Shown here: in pieces, positions 6,888 to 14,149 of the stretch
Layout: each line of letters starts with the position of its first letter
Numbering within the stretch: the first letter of the stretch is position 1
Assembly: GCA_045538015.1 (NCBI GenBank)
Contig: JAZSQO010000145.1
Location: forward strand, 1-17,529
Source: SIG598 sp045538015
GTDB lineage: Bacteria > Bacillota > Clostridia > Oscillospirales > Acutalibacteraceae
Length of the DNA stretch: 17,529 nucleotides
Direction of reading: 5' to 3'
Program-made: the position numbers and the translations under genes
The notes under the pieces: generated by a model
Database searches by the model: none
What the model saw: the letters and a program-made list of their open reading frames with translations, nothing else
Told to the model about the DNA's origin: nothing

Positions 6888-7664
6888 ATGAAAAACGGCG
6901 AATACGAGTATCATCTCAAGCTGCGCGAGGGCGATGTGGGTGCCTACTGCATCCTGCCCGGCGATCCCGGCCGCTGCGAATCCATAGCCAGGCATTTTGA
7001 CGACGCTAAGTTCGTGATGTCCAACCGTGAATACACCACCTACACCGGCACTCTGCTGGGCGAAAAGGTGTCGGTCGTTTCTACCGGCATCGGCGGCCCC
7101 TCGGCCTCCATCTGCATGGAGGAGCTGCACGAGCTGGGCGTTCATACCTTTATCCGGGTGGGCACCTGCGGCGGCATGAATCCCAAAATCGAGGCCGGCG
7201 ACTGCGTTATCGCCACCGGCGCGGTGCGCATGGAAGGCACCAGCCGGGAGTACGCGCCCATGGAGTTCCCCGCTGTGGCCAATTTCGACGTAACACTTGC
7301 CCTTGTACAGGCCGCTCAGAAGCTGGACAAGCGGTTCCACGTGGGCGTGGTGCAGTGCAAGGATTCCTTCTACGGTCAGCACGATCCCGGCTCCATGCCC
7401 GTGGGCTACGAGCTGAAGGACAAGTGGGAAGCATGGAAAAAGCTGGGCGTTCTTGCCAGCGAGATGGAATCGGCTGCTCTGTTCACCGTGGCCGCCGCCC
7501 GTGACCTGCGCTGCGGCTCGGTATTCCACGTGGTGTGGAATCAGGAGAGCAAGGGCGGTCGGGGAGCGCCCACCGAAAGCACCGCCGACGCCATTGCCGT
7601 TGGCGTGGAGGCGCTGAAGCTGCTCATTGAGCGGGATCACAGCACTTCTCCTTACAAGTATTAA
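6888..7664 (+). CDS. udp: Uridine phosphorylase
   Basis: Cytoplasmic nucleoside phosphorylase, splitting uridine with phosphate to uracil and ribose-1-phosphate for salvage. The 258 residues carry the family blocks in order: ILPGDPGR (22-29) for phosphate, STGIGGPSASICMEEL, RVGTCGGMNP (90-99), CKDSFYGQH (157-165) and the ribose-binding EMES (202-205). The pyrimidine-recognition Gln is present, but where the E. coli enzyme has an Arg two residues later this protein has Asp, after His165, so uracil contacts may differ. The ATG has GGAGG at 6875-6879. No convincing promoter is visible between the element and the start, so transcription may come from the upstream unit or from within the element. 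A terminator follows at once. Confidence 0.92.
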   Translation: MKNGEYEYHLKLREGDVGAYCILPGDPGRCESIARHFDDAKFVMSNREYTTYTGTLLGEKVSVVSTGIGGPSASICMEELHELGVHTFIRVGTCGGMNPKIEAGDCVIATGAVRMEGTSREYAPMEFPAVANFDVTLALVQAAQKLDKRFHVGVVQCKDSFYGQHDPGSMPVGYELKDKWEAWKKLGVLASEMESAALFTVAAARDLRCGSVFHVVWNQESKGGRGAPTESTADAIAVGVEALKLLIERDHSTSPYKY

Positions 7665-7680
7665 TTATTAAAAACGGCAA

Positions 7681-7730
7681 AACCGCCCATCGCGCTGCTC
7701 AGCAATGCGATGGGCGGTTATTATTTGTTA
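7681..7730. terminator. Bidirectional terminator between udp and the mscS gene
   Basis: A perfect 13-bp stem, AACCGCCCATCGC (7681-7693) with GCGATGGGCGGTT (7707-7719), and a 13-base loop. On the plus strand it is followed by TTATTATTTGTT. On the minus strand the stem is followed by TTGCCGTTTTTAAT. It separates two convergent genes and can serve both. Confidence 0.9.
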
Positions 7731-7739
7731 GGTTGATCG

Positions 7740-8594
7740 TTACGCCTGCTTGACATGGACATCCACCTGCTCGCGGGCAAAGGAGATGCCGCGGGCTCTG
7801 AGCTCGTTATAGACGCGCTCTTCGACATCGTAGTAGGCGGTCCAGTAGTCGGGAGTTCTGATCCAGACGCGAAGGTCGAAGACTATGCGGCCCTCGCCGA
7901 AGCTGCGGATGCCGATAACGGGAGCATACTTACCCTCGTTGAGGGCGACCTCGCTGGAAGCGACGGCGGCGTTGAGAGCATCCTTGACGGCGGCAACATC
8001 GGAATCGGCGGCCACGCCGAACTGCAGCTCGATGCGGCGCTCGTCAAGAGCGGTGTGGTTGATGATCTTGGCAGAGGTGACCGAGGAATTGGGATAGATG
8101 ACTTCCTTGTTCTCGGTGTTGATGAGGGTAGTGTACATCAGGGAAATTTCCTTGACGGTACCGCTGGACTCCTCAAGCTCGACATAGTCACCGGCCTTGA
8201 AGGGCTTGTTGAAGAGGATCAGCACGCCGCTGGCGAAGTTGGAAAGGCTGTCCTGCATGGCAAGACCGACGGTGATACCGGCGGCGCCGAGGGCGGTGAT
8301 GATGGAGGTGATGTTCAGTCCGAGAGCGGCGATGGCCATGATGACGACCACGGTCTTGATGCCCACGCGGACACAGGAAACGACGAATTTCGCGACGGCC
8401 TGGTCAACCTTGGAGCGCTTGAGGGTGCCCCTTACCGCTCCGGCCACAATGGACGCTACCCAGAAGCCAAGAATGAGAATAAGTACCGTCTTGAGAAGGG
8501 AGGTTCCGGTCTGAGCCAGCCACGAAAGCATGGAATCTCCGTACTGGTTCCAGATGGAAACAAACCAGTTGCCGATCTGCTCAAAAAATGCCAT
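7740..8594 (-). CDS. mscS: Small-conductance mechanosensitive channel (MscS family)
   Basis: A 284-residue inner-membrane channel opened by membrane tension, protecting against hypo-osmotic shock. Hydrophobic helices lie at about 25-55 and 70-95. The pore helix TM3 follows, ALGAAGITVGLAMQDSLSNF (about 105-124), with the Ala/Gly packing and the Gln-Asp turn typical of MscS. Then GVLILFNKPFKAGDYVE leads into the beta domain, with YPNSSV and the C-terminal alpha/beta cage. The length nearly equals the E. coli protein. The start follows AAAGGAGAG. It has its own promoter and is convergent to udp. Confidence 0.93.
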   Translation of the reverse strand: MAFFEQIGNWFVSIWNQYGDSMLSWLAQTGTSLLKTVLILILGFWVASIVAGAVRGTLKRSKVDQAVAKFVVSCVRVGIKTVVVIMAIAALGLNITSIITALGAAGITVGLAMQDSLSNFASGVLILFNKPFKAGDYVELEESSGTVKEISLMYTTLINTENKEVIYPNSSVTSAKIINHTALDERRIELQFGVAADSDVAAVKDALNAAVASSEVALNEGKYAPVIGIRSFGEGRIVFDLRVWIRTPDYWTAYYDVEERVYNELRARGISFAREQVDVHVKQA

Positions 8595-8637
8595 ATTGAC
8601 TCTCCTTTTCTTTTTTATGGAAATGATCGTTTAACAA

Positions 8638-8667
8638 AGTATAACACCTCCGGCGGCTCTTTGTCAA
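8638..8667 (-). promoter_or_regulatory. Promoter of the mscS gene
   Basis: On the reverse strand, a perfect TTGACA (8662-8667) and TATACT (8638-8643) with an 18-base spacer. The start site would be near 8631, leaving a leader of about 37 bases. The whole promoter lies within a hairpin-forming dyad described separately. Confidence 0.7.
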
Positions 8668-8684
8668 TTGCCGCCAAAGGTGTT
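8644..8684. repeat. Dyad overlapping the mscS promoter, possible bioY terminator
   Basis: AACACCT and AGGTGTT form the outer arms, and GGCGGC with GCCGCC the inner arms, separated by a 2x2 mismatch. The loop holds the -35 box of mscS. It lies directly after the bioY stop on the same strand. The downstream tract on the minus strand (ATACTTTGTT) is a poor T-run, so termination would be weak at best. Confidence 0.5.
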
Positions 8685-8692
8685 TCTTGCGC

Positions 8693-9220
8693 TTATTTAT
8701 TGAATTTGGCCACGGCCTTTCTCAGCCGCGGGCACAGAACCGAGGCCGCCGCGATCTTGACACCGTCAAAAACCACAAATGGCAGCACACAGACGGTCAG
8801 GGCGGACAGCAGATCGGTTTTGGAAAGGACGGCAAACCATGCCGTTCCGAGGGCGTAGCACACCAGCGTGCCGAGGATCATGCTCACCGGGTAGCGCCAG
8901 AGGGGAGCATCCTTTTTTCTTGTCAGCAGGCCGATTATCACCGCGCAGGGCAGGTAGCCGACGATGAAGCCGCCGGTAAGTCCCGCCACCCGCTCAAAGC
9001 CTCCGGTAAAGCCGGCGAACACCGGCAGTCCAAGAGTGCCAAGAGCTATGTATATCCCGACCGCCGCCGCTCCTCTGCCGCCTCCCGTGGCCGCCGCGGT
9101 GATGTACACCGCCAGCAGCGAGAGCGACACGGGCACAGCGCCCACGGGAAGGGATATGGGAGCCACGACGCAGCACAGCGCCGCCAGCAGCGCCGTGGCC
9201 GTCAGCTTTCCCGTCTTCAT
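8693..9220 (-). CDS. bioY: Biotin transporter S component BioY
   Basis: A 175-residue, strongly hydrophobic S component of an ECF-type biotin transporter. It opens with LTATALLAALCCVVAPISLP and contains VPVSLSLLAVYITA, GIYIALGTLGLPVFAGFTGG and GGFIVGYLPCAVIIGL, the conserved blocks of BioY that bind biotin. No EcfA or EcfT genes are nearby, so it would share a general ECF module or act alone. The ATG overlaps the yitT stop (ATGA), so translation is coupled. No biotin operator (BirA-type) is visible, as expected for an internal operon position. Confidence 0.93.
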   Translation of the reverse strand: MKTGKLTATALLAALCCVVAPISLPVGAVPVSLSLLAVYITAAATGGGRGAAAVGIYIALGTLGLPVFAGFTGGFERVAGLTGGFIVGYLPCAVIIGLLTRKKDAPLWRYPVSMILGTLVCYALGTAWFAVLSKTDLLSALTVCVLPFVVFDGVKIAAASVLCPRLRKAVAKFNK

Positions 9221-10185
9221 TCGGTTTTTTCCTGCTTTTGGGAGTCCTTTTTGGGCTCCTCCAGCTCGCCGAATTCATTTTTCTGAATGGACTGGAAGCC
9301 CTCGCCGAGGATATCGCTGGCGTTGCTCACGATAATGAAGGCCTCGTGGTCGATGGCCCGGACGATGGAGCGGATGCGATACACCTCGTTGTTGCGCACG
9401 GCACACATGATGATGTCCCGCTCGGTGCCTGAATAGCCGCCGCGGCCCTTAATGATGGTCGTTCCGCGGTCGACCTGCTCGATAATGCCTCTGTTGACCT
9501 CGTCGGGATGCTTGGTGATAATGAACAGCTGGCGGCCGGTGTTCATGCCGTACAGCACCCGGTCAAGAGCAAAGGAGCTGACGAACAGAGCGATAAAGGC
9601 GTAAAGGGCGGCGTTGAGGCCGGCCTCCACGCTGCCGCCGTCCATGCCGAAGGCCACCGAGGCGCAGGTGATGATGACGATGTCGATGAGCAGAATGAGC
9701 CTGCCCTGAGTCATGGAGGGCTTGAATTTGCCAAGGATCCGGGCTGCCACATCGGTGCCGCCGGTGGAGCCGCCGCGCATGAATATGACAGCCAGCGCCA
9801 TGCCCATGGTTAGTCCGCCGAAGATGGAGGCCAGCAGAGTGTCCTCGGTATACTTGGGCAGAATCGGCTCCAGCAGGTCAATGGCCAGCGACACGGCACC
9901 GAGGCACAGCCCGGTGCGCAGCACATACTTCCAGCCGATAAAGATAAGTCCGGCAATGAAGATGGGTATGTTCAGCACCATCATGGTGGAGCCTATGGGC
10001 AGGCCGTAGAAGGTGTGCAGAACGGTGGAAATGCCGGTGATGCCTCCGGGAACAACATTGTTGGGCGAGGTGAAGATATCCACCGAAATGGCGTACAGAA
10101 CAGCGCCCACAAGGTAGAAGGCCGCGTCCTTCAGCAGCTCGACGACTACCCTGCCCACGGTTCCCGCCGGTTTGCGTTTGCTCAT
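9217..10185 (-). CDS. YitT family membrane protein (DUF161 and DUF2179)
   Basis: A 322-residue protein with five or six N-terminal membrane helices (about residues 18-210). They include FTSPNNVVPGGITGISTVLH and FMRGGSTGGTDVAARIL, hallmarks of the YitT family. A cytoplasmic DUF2179 domain follows (about 220-300): QLFIITKHPDEV, DRGTTIIKGRGGYSGTERDIIMCAV and IVRAIDHEAFIIV. The tail is rich in Glu and Lys. Molecular function is not established for the family. The start has GGGA about eight bases upstream, only a fair ribosome binding site. It is 77 bases after mrnC and overlaps bioY by four bases. Confidence 0.88.
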   Translation of the reverse strand: MSKRKPAGTVGRVVVELLKDAAFYLVGAVLYAISVDIFTSPNNVVPGGITGISTVLHTFYGLPIGSTMMVLNIPIFIAGLIFIGWKYVLRTGLCLGAVSLAIDLLEPILPKYTEDTLLASIFGGLTMGMALAVIFMRGGSTGGTDVAARILGKFKPSMTQGRLILLIDIVIITCASVAFGMDGGSVEAGLNAALYAFIALFVSSFALDRVLYGMNTGRQLFIITKHPDEVNRGIIEQVDRGTTIIKGRGGYSGTERDIIMCAVRNNEVYRIRSIVRAIDHEAFIIVSNASDILGEGFQSIQKNEFGELEEPKKDSQKQEKTE

Positions 10186-10262
10186 AATAATCCCACTTTC
10201 TCCGTCACGCGGAATGATTATCCTTCAGTCAGTTTCAGTATAAATCCAGTATAAACGGGCGC

Positions 10263-10664
10263 TTATTCCTCGCCGGGAGCCTGCATGGCGTCGAACAGCT
10301 CACGCAGGCGCTCCATGCGGCCGCACATATATATGTAGCCAAAAAGCGTTTCCACTCCGGTGGCGGCGCGGTAGTCGGCCACCGCCGCGTTTTTGGGCAC
10401 ATGGGAGGAATGGGCGTTGCGTCCGCGGCTGAAAACCGCCTGCTCCTCCTCGGTGAGCATATCCAGCACACGCTTTATGGCCTCCGACTGAGCCTTGCAG
10501 CGCACCTGCTCCACCGCCCGCTTGTGCAGCACATCGGCACCCGACCGGCTGGAGCACACCAGCCGCTCTCGCACCATCAGGCTGTACACGGCGTCGCCCA
10601 CAAAGGCAAGAGCCGCCGTGCTCAGCTCCCGGGGATTGCAGCTGTCTCCGAGTATCCTGTCCAT
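10263..10664 (-). CDS. mrnC: Mini-ribonuclease III
   Basis: A 133-residue RNase III catalytic domain without an RNA-binding domain; in Bacillus, Mini-III matures 23S rRNA. Visible: ALAFVGDAVYSLMVRERL near the N-terminus, with the Asp that binds magnesium; FSRGRNAHSSHVPKNA in the middle; and YRAATGVETLFGYIYM with the second acidic residue. The usual Mini-III length is matched. The ATG follows GGAGAG. It lies 49 bases after obg, with a small CCGGCG/CGCCGG hairpin in the gap (10684-10701) but no T-run, so read-through from obg is expected. Confidence 0.93.
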   Translation of the reverse strand: MDRILGDSCNPRELSTAALAFVGDAVYSLMVRERLVCSSRSGADVLHKRAVEQVRCKAQSEAIKRVLDMLTEEEQAVFSRGRNAHSSHVPKNAAVADYRAATGVETLFGYIYMCGRMERLRELFDAMQAPGEE

Positions 10665-10713
10665 AAGCTATTCTCTCCGTAATCCGGCGGAAAATCGCCG
10701 GTTGATTATGGTA

Positions 10714-11997
10714 TCAGTTGACGAAATCAAATTCAACATCGTAGATGTTGACGGTGTCCTTCTCCTGAATGCCGGCGTCACGCAGCGCCTGAACGATGCC
10801 GCTCTGCTCCAGCACACGCTCGAAATACTGGAGGGACTCGTAGTCGGAGAAGTTGATGGAGCGCATGACCTGAATGAGCCATTCGCCCTCCACGAAATAC
10901 ACACCATCCTCCTCGCGGACAGTGAAGCGGTTGCCCTTCAGCTCCTCTTCGTCCAGCTCGGGAACGGGATCGGGCTCGTAGCGCTCAATGGGCGGCAGAG
11001 TGTCCAGCAGGGCGGCGATGCGCTCCAGCAGAGGATCGGCACCCACACGGATGGCCGCCATCATGGGGAAGTATTCGTAGCCGTTCTCGGCGCAGAAGGC
11101 GGCAAACTCCTCCTGCTGCTCGTCGGTGGCAAGGTCGATCTTGTTGCCCACCACCAGCATGGGACGCTCGGCCAGCTTGGGATTGAAGCGCACCAGCTCT
11201 TCGTTGATGATGCGGAAATCCTCATAAGGGTCTCTTCCCTCGCTGCCGGAGATATCCACCAGATGCACCAGCAGACGGCAGCGCTCCACATGGCGCAGGA
11301 ACTGATGGCCGAGGCCGGCTCCGTCGCTGGCACCCTCGATGAGGCCGGGGATGTCGGCCATGACAAAGCTCTTTTCCTCCGCCACACGCACAACGCCCAG
11401 AGTGGGAGTCAGGGTGGTAAAGTGGTAGTTGGCTATGGCCGGCTTGGCGGCGCTGACCACCGAGATGAGTGAGGACTTGCCCACATTCGGGAAGCCCACC
11501 AGACCCACATCGGCCAGCAGCTTCAGCTCGAGGGTGACGTCATACTGCTCGCCGGGAGTGCCCGGCTTGGCAAAGCGGGGAGCCTGACGGGTGGGAGTGG
11601 CGAAGTGCTGGTTGCCCCAGCCGCCGCGGCCGCCCTTGCAGATGACCACCGGCTTGTCGTCGGACATATCGGCAAGGATGCGTCCGGTTTCGCTCTCGCG
11701 CACGATGGTTCCCAGCGGCACCTCCACGATGAGGTCGGCGCCGTTCTTGCCGGTGCGGCGGTCGCCTCTGCCGTTTTCGCCGCGCTCGGCGTGATATTTG
11801 CGCTTGTAGCGGAAATCCTCAAGGGTGGAAAGATGAGGGCTGACCTTGAATATGACGCTGCCGCCCTTGCCTCCGTCTCCGCCGTCGGGACCGCCCGACG
11901 CTACAAATTTTTCTCTGTGAAAGGCCACCGCGCCGTCTCCGCCGTCACCGGCCTTGAGGCTGACCTTGGCGATATCGGTAAAACCAAGATGTCCCAT
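10714..11997 (-). CDS. obg: Obg GTPase (CgtA) with OCT domain
   Basis: Essential ribosome-associated GTPase acting in 50S assembly and stress signalling. The 427 residues show the glycine-rich Obg fold at 1-158 (KAGDGGDGAVAFHREKF, GGPDGGDGGKGGSV, KGGRGGWGNQHF). The G domain follows: P-loop GFPNVGKSS (168-176), TT of switch I at about 194-195, DIPG (215-218) and NKID (285-288). The C-terminal OCT domain begins around 350. The G5 loop reads MAAIRVG instead of the common SAxTxxG, a mild deviation. The start has AAAGGAA upstream. It is 25 bases after the GNAT gene rather than directly after rpmA, the more common arrangement in Firmicutes. Confidence 0.96.
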   Translation of the reverse strand: MGHLGFTDIAKVSLKAGDGGDGAVAFHREKFVASGGPDGGDGGKGGSVIFKVSPHLSTLEDFRYKRKYHAERGENGRGDRRTGKNGADLIVEVPLGTIVRESETGRILADMSDDKPVVICKGGRGGWGNQHFATPTRQAPRFAKPGTPGEQYDVTLELKLLADVGLVGFPNVGKSSLISVVSAAKPAIANYHFTTLTPTLGVVRVAEEKSFVMADIPGLIEGASDGAGLGHQFLRHVERCRLLVHLVDISGSEGRDPYEDFRIINEELVRFNPKLAERPMLVVGNKIDLATDEQQEEFAAFCAENGYEYFPMMAAIRVGADPLLERIAALLDTLPPIERYEPDPVPELDEEELKGNRFTVREEDGVYFVEGEWLIQVMRSINFSDYESLQYFERVLEQSGIVQALRDAGIQEKDTVNIYDVEFDFVN

Positions 11998-12022
11998 TGT
12001 TCTTCATTCCTTTCCTTGGTCG

Positions 12023-12829
12023 TCATCGTTCACTTCCCAGCCAGTAGGCGGGATATTCATGCGAAAAAACATAGCCCAGCGATTTGGCCAGACCCACAGA
12101 CATGAGATTGGCCGCGTCCCAGCTGGGATAAAGTCCGTTCTCCAGCGCGTACAGCACGATGGAGGAGGCGCAGGCCCGGGCAATACCCCGACGGCGAAAA
12201 TCCTCCCGGGTGTCGATCTCGATCTCTATGCCGCCGTCGTACACCGAGTAGCAGGAGGCCGCGCCGACGATGGTGCCCTCGTGCAGGCAGGCAAAGCCCA
12301 CCGCCATGCGCTCGTAGGCCTCGCCGTCGGGATAGTTGGCCACAAGATCCCGTGACCATTCTTCGGCATACAGTTTGTCATACATTCCGGCGGTTATGCG
12401 CGCCACACGAAGCTCCGGAGCGGGATCGGCGGTCATTTTTCTCAGCGCGCCGACATCAAAATGATGCTCGCTTTTGCTGATGGCGTAGCGGGTCTCTCTG
12501 ACCGCCTTGGGGAATACCTCCTCGATCACCGCCGACCATTCCTCATTCTCGGGAACCATAATGCGGCCGCCCAGATTCTCCTCCGGCCACAGCCGCACAA
12601 GCTCCTTTGCCAAGGGAGCGCCGGCATCACCGGCCACGAAGGAAAAGCCTCCCGTTCCCTCTCCTCTGCCGCCCATGAGGACATGGGCGCAGGAGGGCTT
12701 TTCGGCGTCGTCCACCCACACATGGCTGTTGGGGTAGTCCTGCAGGCAGGAGAGTATGGTGGTGTCATCCATCCGGGCAAATAAGGGCGCGGCGGCAGAG
12801 CGCCGGGCGCCGTGAAGTTCGGTTATCAT
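12023..12829 (-). CDS. GNAT family N-acetyltransferase (PF12746 / ZmaR-like type)
   Basis: A 268-residue protein with a variable N-terminal half and a C-terminal GNAT domain. The acetyl-CoA part is VGFACLHEGTIVGAASCYSV, then IEIEIDTREDFRRRGIARAC with the RRxGIA pyrophosphate loop. The ending PSWDAANLMSVGLAKSLGYV matches the PF12746 group, which includes a zwittermicin self-resistance enzyme. The substrate cannot be told. The ATG at 12829 has AGAGG ten bases upstream; TATAAT lies between that box and the ATG, too close to be its promoter. The gene sits between the rpmA terminator and obg. Confidence 0.82.
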   Translation of the reverse strand: MITELHGARRSAAAPLFARMDDTTILSCLQDYPNSHVWVDDAEKPSCAHVLMGGRGEGTGGFSFVAGDAGAPLAKELVRLWPEENLGGRIMVPENEEWSAVIEEVFPKAVRETRYAISKSEHHFDVGALRKMTADPAPELRVARITAGMYDKLYAEEWSRDLVANYPDGEAYERMAVGFACLHEGTIVGAASCYSVYDGGIEIEIDTREDFRRRGIARACASSIVLYALENGLYPSWDAANLMSVGLAKSLGYVFSHEYPAYWLGSER

Positions 12830-12881
12830 TTTTATTATACCTCTTCGCGCCGCAAAGGGCGCTCGCTTCAGCGAATTGACG

Positions 12882-12912
12882 AAAAAAAGCCCGAGGTTAT
12901 GACCCCGGGCTT
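12882..12912 (-). terminator. Intrinsic terminator after rpmA
   Basis: On the reverse strand, AAGCCCG-G-GG pairs with CC-T-CGGGCTT around a 6-base loop, followed by a run of seven T. It begins 11 bases after the rpmA stop and ends the rplU-prp-rpmA transcript, so the GNAT-obg unit needs its own promoter or read-through. Confidence 0.9.
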
Positions 12913-12923
12913 AAGTGCTATGA

Positions 12924-13205
12924 TTACTCAGCGGGATAGACGGAGGCCTTCTTGCGGTCTCTGCCCATGCGCTCGAAACGAACGATACCGTCGCAGGTGG
13001 CGAACAGAGTGTCGTCGCTGCCGATGCCTACGTTCTCACCGGGGTGGATGTGGGTGCCGCGCTGACGAACGAGGATGTTGCCGGCGAGGACGAACTGACC
13101 GTCGGCGCGCTTGACGCCCAGACGCTTGGACTCAGAGTCACGGCCGTTCTTGGTGGAACCCATACCTTTCTTATGAGCGAAAAGCTGTATGTTAATTCTA
13201 AGCAT
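12924..13205 (-). CDS. rpmA: 50S ribosomal protein L27 (bL27)
   Basis: A 93-residue bL27, whose N-terminus reaches toward the peptidyl-transferase centre. It starts MLRINIQLFAHKKGMGSTK and contains NGRDSESKRLGVKRADGQFV and RQRGTHIHPGENVG, all canonical. The first nine residues are the Firmicutes extension removed by Prp; the site would be after LF, leaving AHKKG. The frame is open further upstream, into prp, but the ATG at 13205 has AAGGAG ten bases ahead and gives the family start. It lies five bases after the prp stop. Confidence 0.97.
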   Translation of the reverse strand: MLRINIQLFAHKKGMGSTKNGRDSESKRLGVKRADGQFVLAGNILVRQRGTHIHPGENVGIGSDDTLFATCDGIVRFERMGRDRKKASVYPAE

Positions 13206-13210
13206 TGTAA

Positions 13211-13543
13211 TTATGCTCCTTCCCTTGTTGTTAAATTGATTATCCTGATGCGTTTCGGGTACTGCTCGCGGAGCTGCTTCATATGAAGCTCCAGCCCACG
13301 CAGCAGATCCCTGCATTTTGATTCCTCCCCTTCGGGAACCAGCAGATTCATTCTGCCGTCCGACACCGCTGTCTTAGCCTTGACGCCTATCACATCGGTG
13401 ATGGTGTTGGCTGTGAGATAAGCGGCAGAGGAGATTGCCGCGCAAAGGATATCCTCGCCTGCCTGAGCAAGCCCGGTGTGACCGGAGATATCAAAGCCGG
13501 CCGGCTGGCCGCCGCGCAGCAGAAAGGCTACCGTTGTCACCAA
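13211..13543 (-). CDS. prp: Ribosomal-processing cysteine protease Prp (YsxB)
   Basis: A 110-residue cysteine protease that trims the N-terminal extension of L27, needed for ribosome assembly in Firmicutes. The active-site block GFDISGHTGLAQAGEDILCAAIS places His22 and Cys34 at the same numbers as in the S. aureus enzyme. The start is unusual: TTG at 13543, directly after the rplU TAA, or GTG at 13540. No ribosome binding site lies at the right distance (a GGAG is 18 bases ahead of the TTG), so translation is probably coupled to rplU termination. Its substrate gene rpmA follows immediately. Confidence 0.93.
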   Translation of the reverse strand: MVTTVAFLLRGGQPAGFDISGHTGLAQAGEDILCAAISSAAYLTANTITDVIGVKAKTAVSDGRMNLLVPEGEESKCRDLLRGLELHMKQLREQYPKRIRIINLTTREGA

Positions 13544-13846
13544 TTAAGCGATGGAGACGATCTCCAGCTTGGTGTAGGGCTGACGGTGACCCTTGGTGCG
13601 AGAGGAGCTCTTCTTGGGCTTGTAGGTGTAGATGCGGAGCTTCTTGCCCTTGCCGTTCTTCAGAACCTTGGCAGTGACCTTGGCGCCCTTGACAGCGTCG
13701 CCGGTCTTGATTCCGTCGTCGCCGCCGATGGCGATGACATCAAGCTCAACAGTCTCATTTTCTTCTGCGGTGAGCAGCTCGGCGTAGATGCAGTCGCCCT
13801 TTTCGACCTTATACTGCTTGCCGCCGGTTACGATAATAGCGTACAT
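13544..13846 (-). CDS. rplU: 50S ribosomal protein L21 (bL21)
   Basis: A 100-residue ribosomal protein binding 23S rRNA. It opens MYAIIVTGGKQYKVEKGD and has the basic C-terminal part KLRIYTYKPKKSSSRTKGHRQPYTKLEI, typical of bL21. It is first in the rplU-prp-rpmA unit. The ATG follows AAGGA. The preceding leader and promoter are described separately. Confidence 0.97.
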   Translation of the reverse strand: MYAIIVTGGKQYKVEKGDCIYAELLTAEENETVELDVIAIGGDDGIKTGDAVKGAKVTAKVLKNGKGKKLRIYTYKPKKSSSRTKGHRQPYTKLEIVSIA

Positions 13847-13939
13847 TTGGGTAATCCTTCCTTTATTACGGACTCGCTACGGCAGGCGGGGAGTTTCGGG
13901 CATACCAAAACGCCCGCTTATGTACCTGTCATACGCGGC
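13847..13939 (-). promoter_or_regulatory. rplU leader, candidate L21 autoregulatory RNA
   Basis: About 93 bases of 5' leader between the likely start site and rplU. It contains CGGGC/GCCCG (13897-13901 with 13912-13916) around GTTTTGGTAT. A competing pairing of GCGGG with the downstream CCCGC is possible. Firmicutes often carry an L21 leader RNA here (Rfam class L21_leader). The place and the hairpin fit, but I could not compare it with the covariance model. Confidence 0.5.
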
Positions 13940-13945
13940 CTTAGT

Positions 13946-13974
13946 ATGATACCACAAGATTTGGGCTGTGTCAA
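13946..13974 (-). promoter_or_regulatory. Strong sigma-A promoter of rplU-prp-rpmA
   Basis: On the reverse strand, TTGACA (13969-13974, perfect) and TATCAT (13946-13951) with a 17-base spacer. This fits a highly expressed ribosomal protein operon. Confidence 0.85.
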
Positions 13975-13983
13975 CATTTTTCT

Positions 13984-14038
13984 GCGGGTATTTTGATGCG
14001 CCGGTATTCTACGGGACGGGCGCGTCAATTTTGCCCGC
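13984..14038. repeat. Long imperfect dyad upstream of the rplU promoter
   Basis: GCGGG...TTGATGCGCC (from 13984) is mirrored by GGCGCGTCAA...GCCCGC (to 14038) around a loop of about 16 bases. The arms match in three blocks (GCGGG, TTGA, GCGCC). Neither strand has a good T-run after it. It sits between the prophage end and the host operon, so it may be a weak terminator, a regulatory hairpin, or part of an attachment region. Confidence 0.5.
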
Positions 14039-14070
14039 TTATCATAATGCAAACACGGATCTGTATACAT

Positions 14071-14098
14071 ATTATAGCATAATATCGGCGCAAAGCAA
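14071..14098 (-). promoter_or_regulatory. Possible second, distal rplU promoter
   Basis: On the reverse strand, TATAAT (14071-14076) with TG one base before it (extended -10), and TTGCTT (14093-14098) 16 bases upstream. Transcription would cross the long dyad before rplU. The -35 is weak and overlaps the terminator stem, so this is tentative. Confidence 0.35.
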
Positions 14099-14145
14099 GC
14101 CCGCAAAGCCGCGTTGAACGGGCCTTGCGGGCTGCTTTGTTATTT
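14091..14145. terminator. Terminator-like hairpin at the prophage/host boundary
   Basis: CAAAGC.AGCCCGCAA (from 14091) pairs with TTGCGGGCT.GCTTTG (to 14139), a stem of about 15 bp with one mismatch. On the plus strand TTATTTTC follows. On the minus strand the T-rich part lies within the stem base. It directly follows the last phage gene and would limit phage transcription into rplU. Confidence 0.65.
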
Positions 14146-14149
14146 TCTC

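Noticed and set aside
7755..8858. A 367-codon open frame antisense to mscS
   Set aside because: Shadow of a certain gene; its composition is dominated by Asp, Gly and His, and it runs across the mscS promoter into bioY.
10200..10257. Duplicated TTTATACTG ahead of yitT as a promoter pair
   Set aside because: TATACT is present twice, but no -35 box lies at a proper distance from either.
12834..12839. TATAAT just before the GNAT gene as a -10 box
   Set aside because: It is four bases from the ATG and no -35 box lies at 16-18 bases; it falls between the ribosome binding site and the start.
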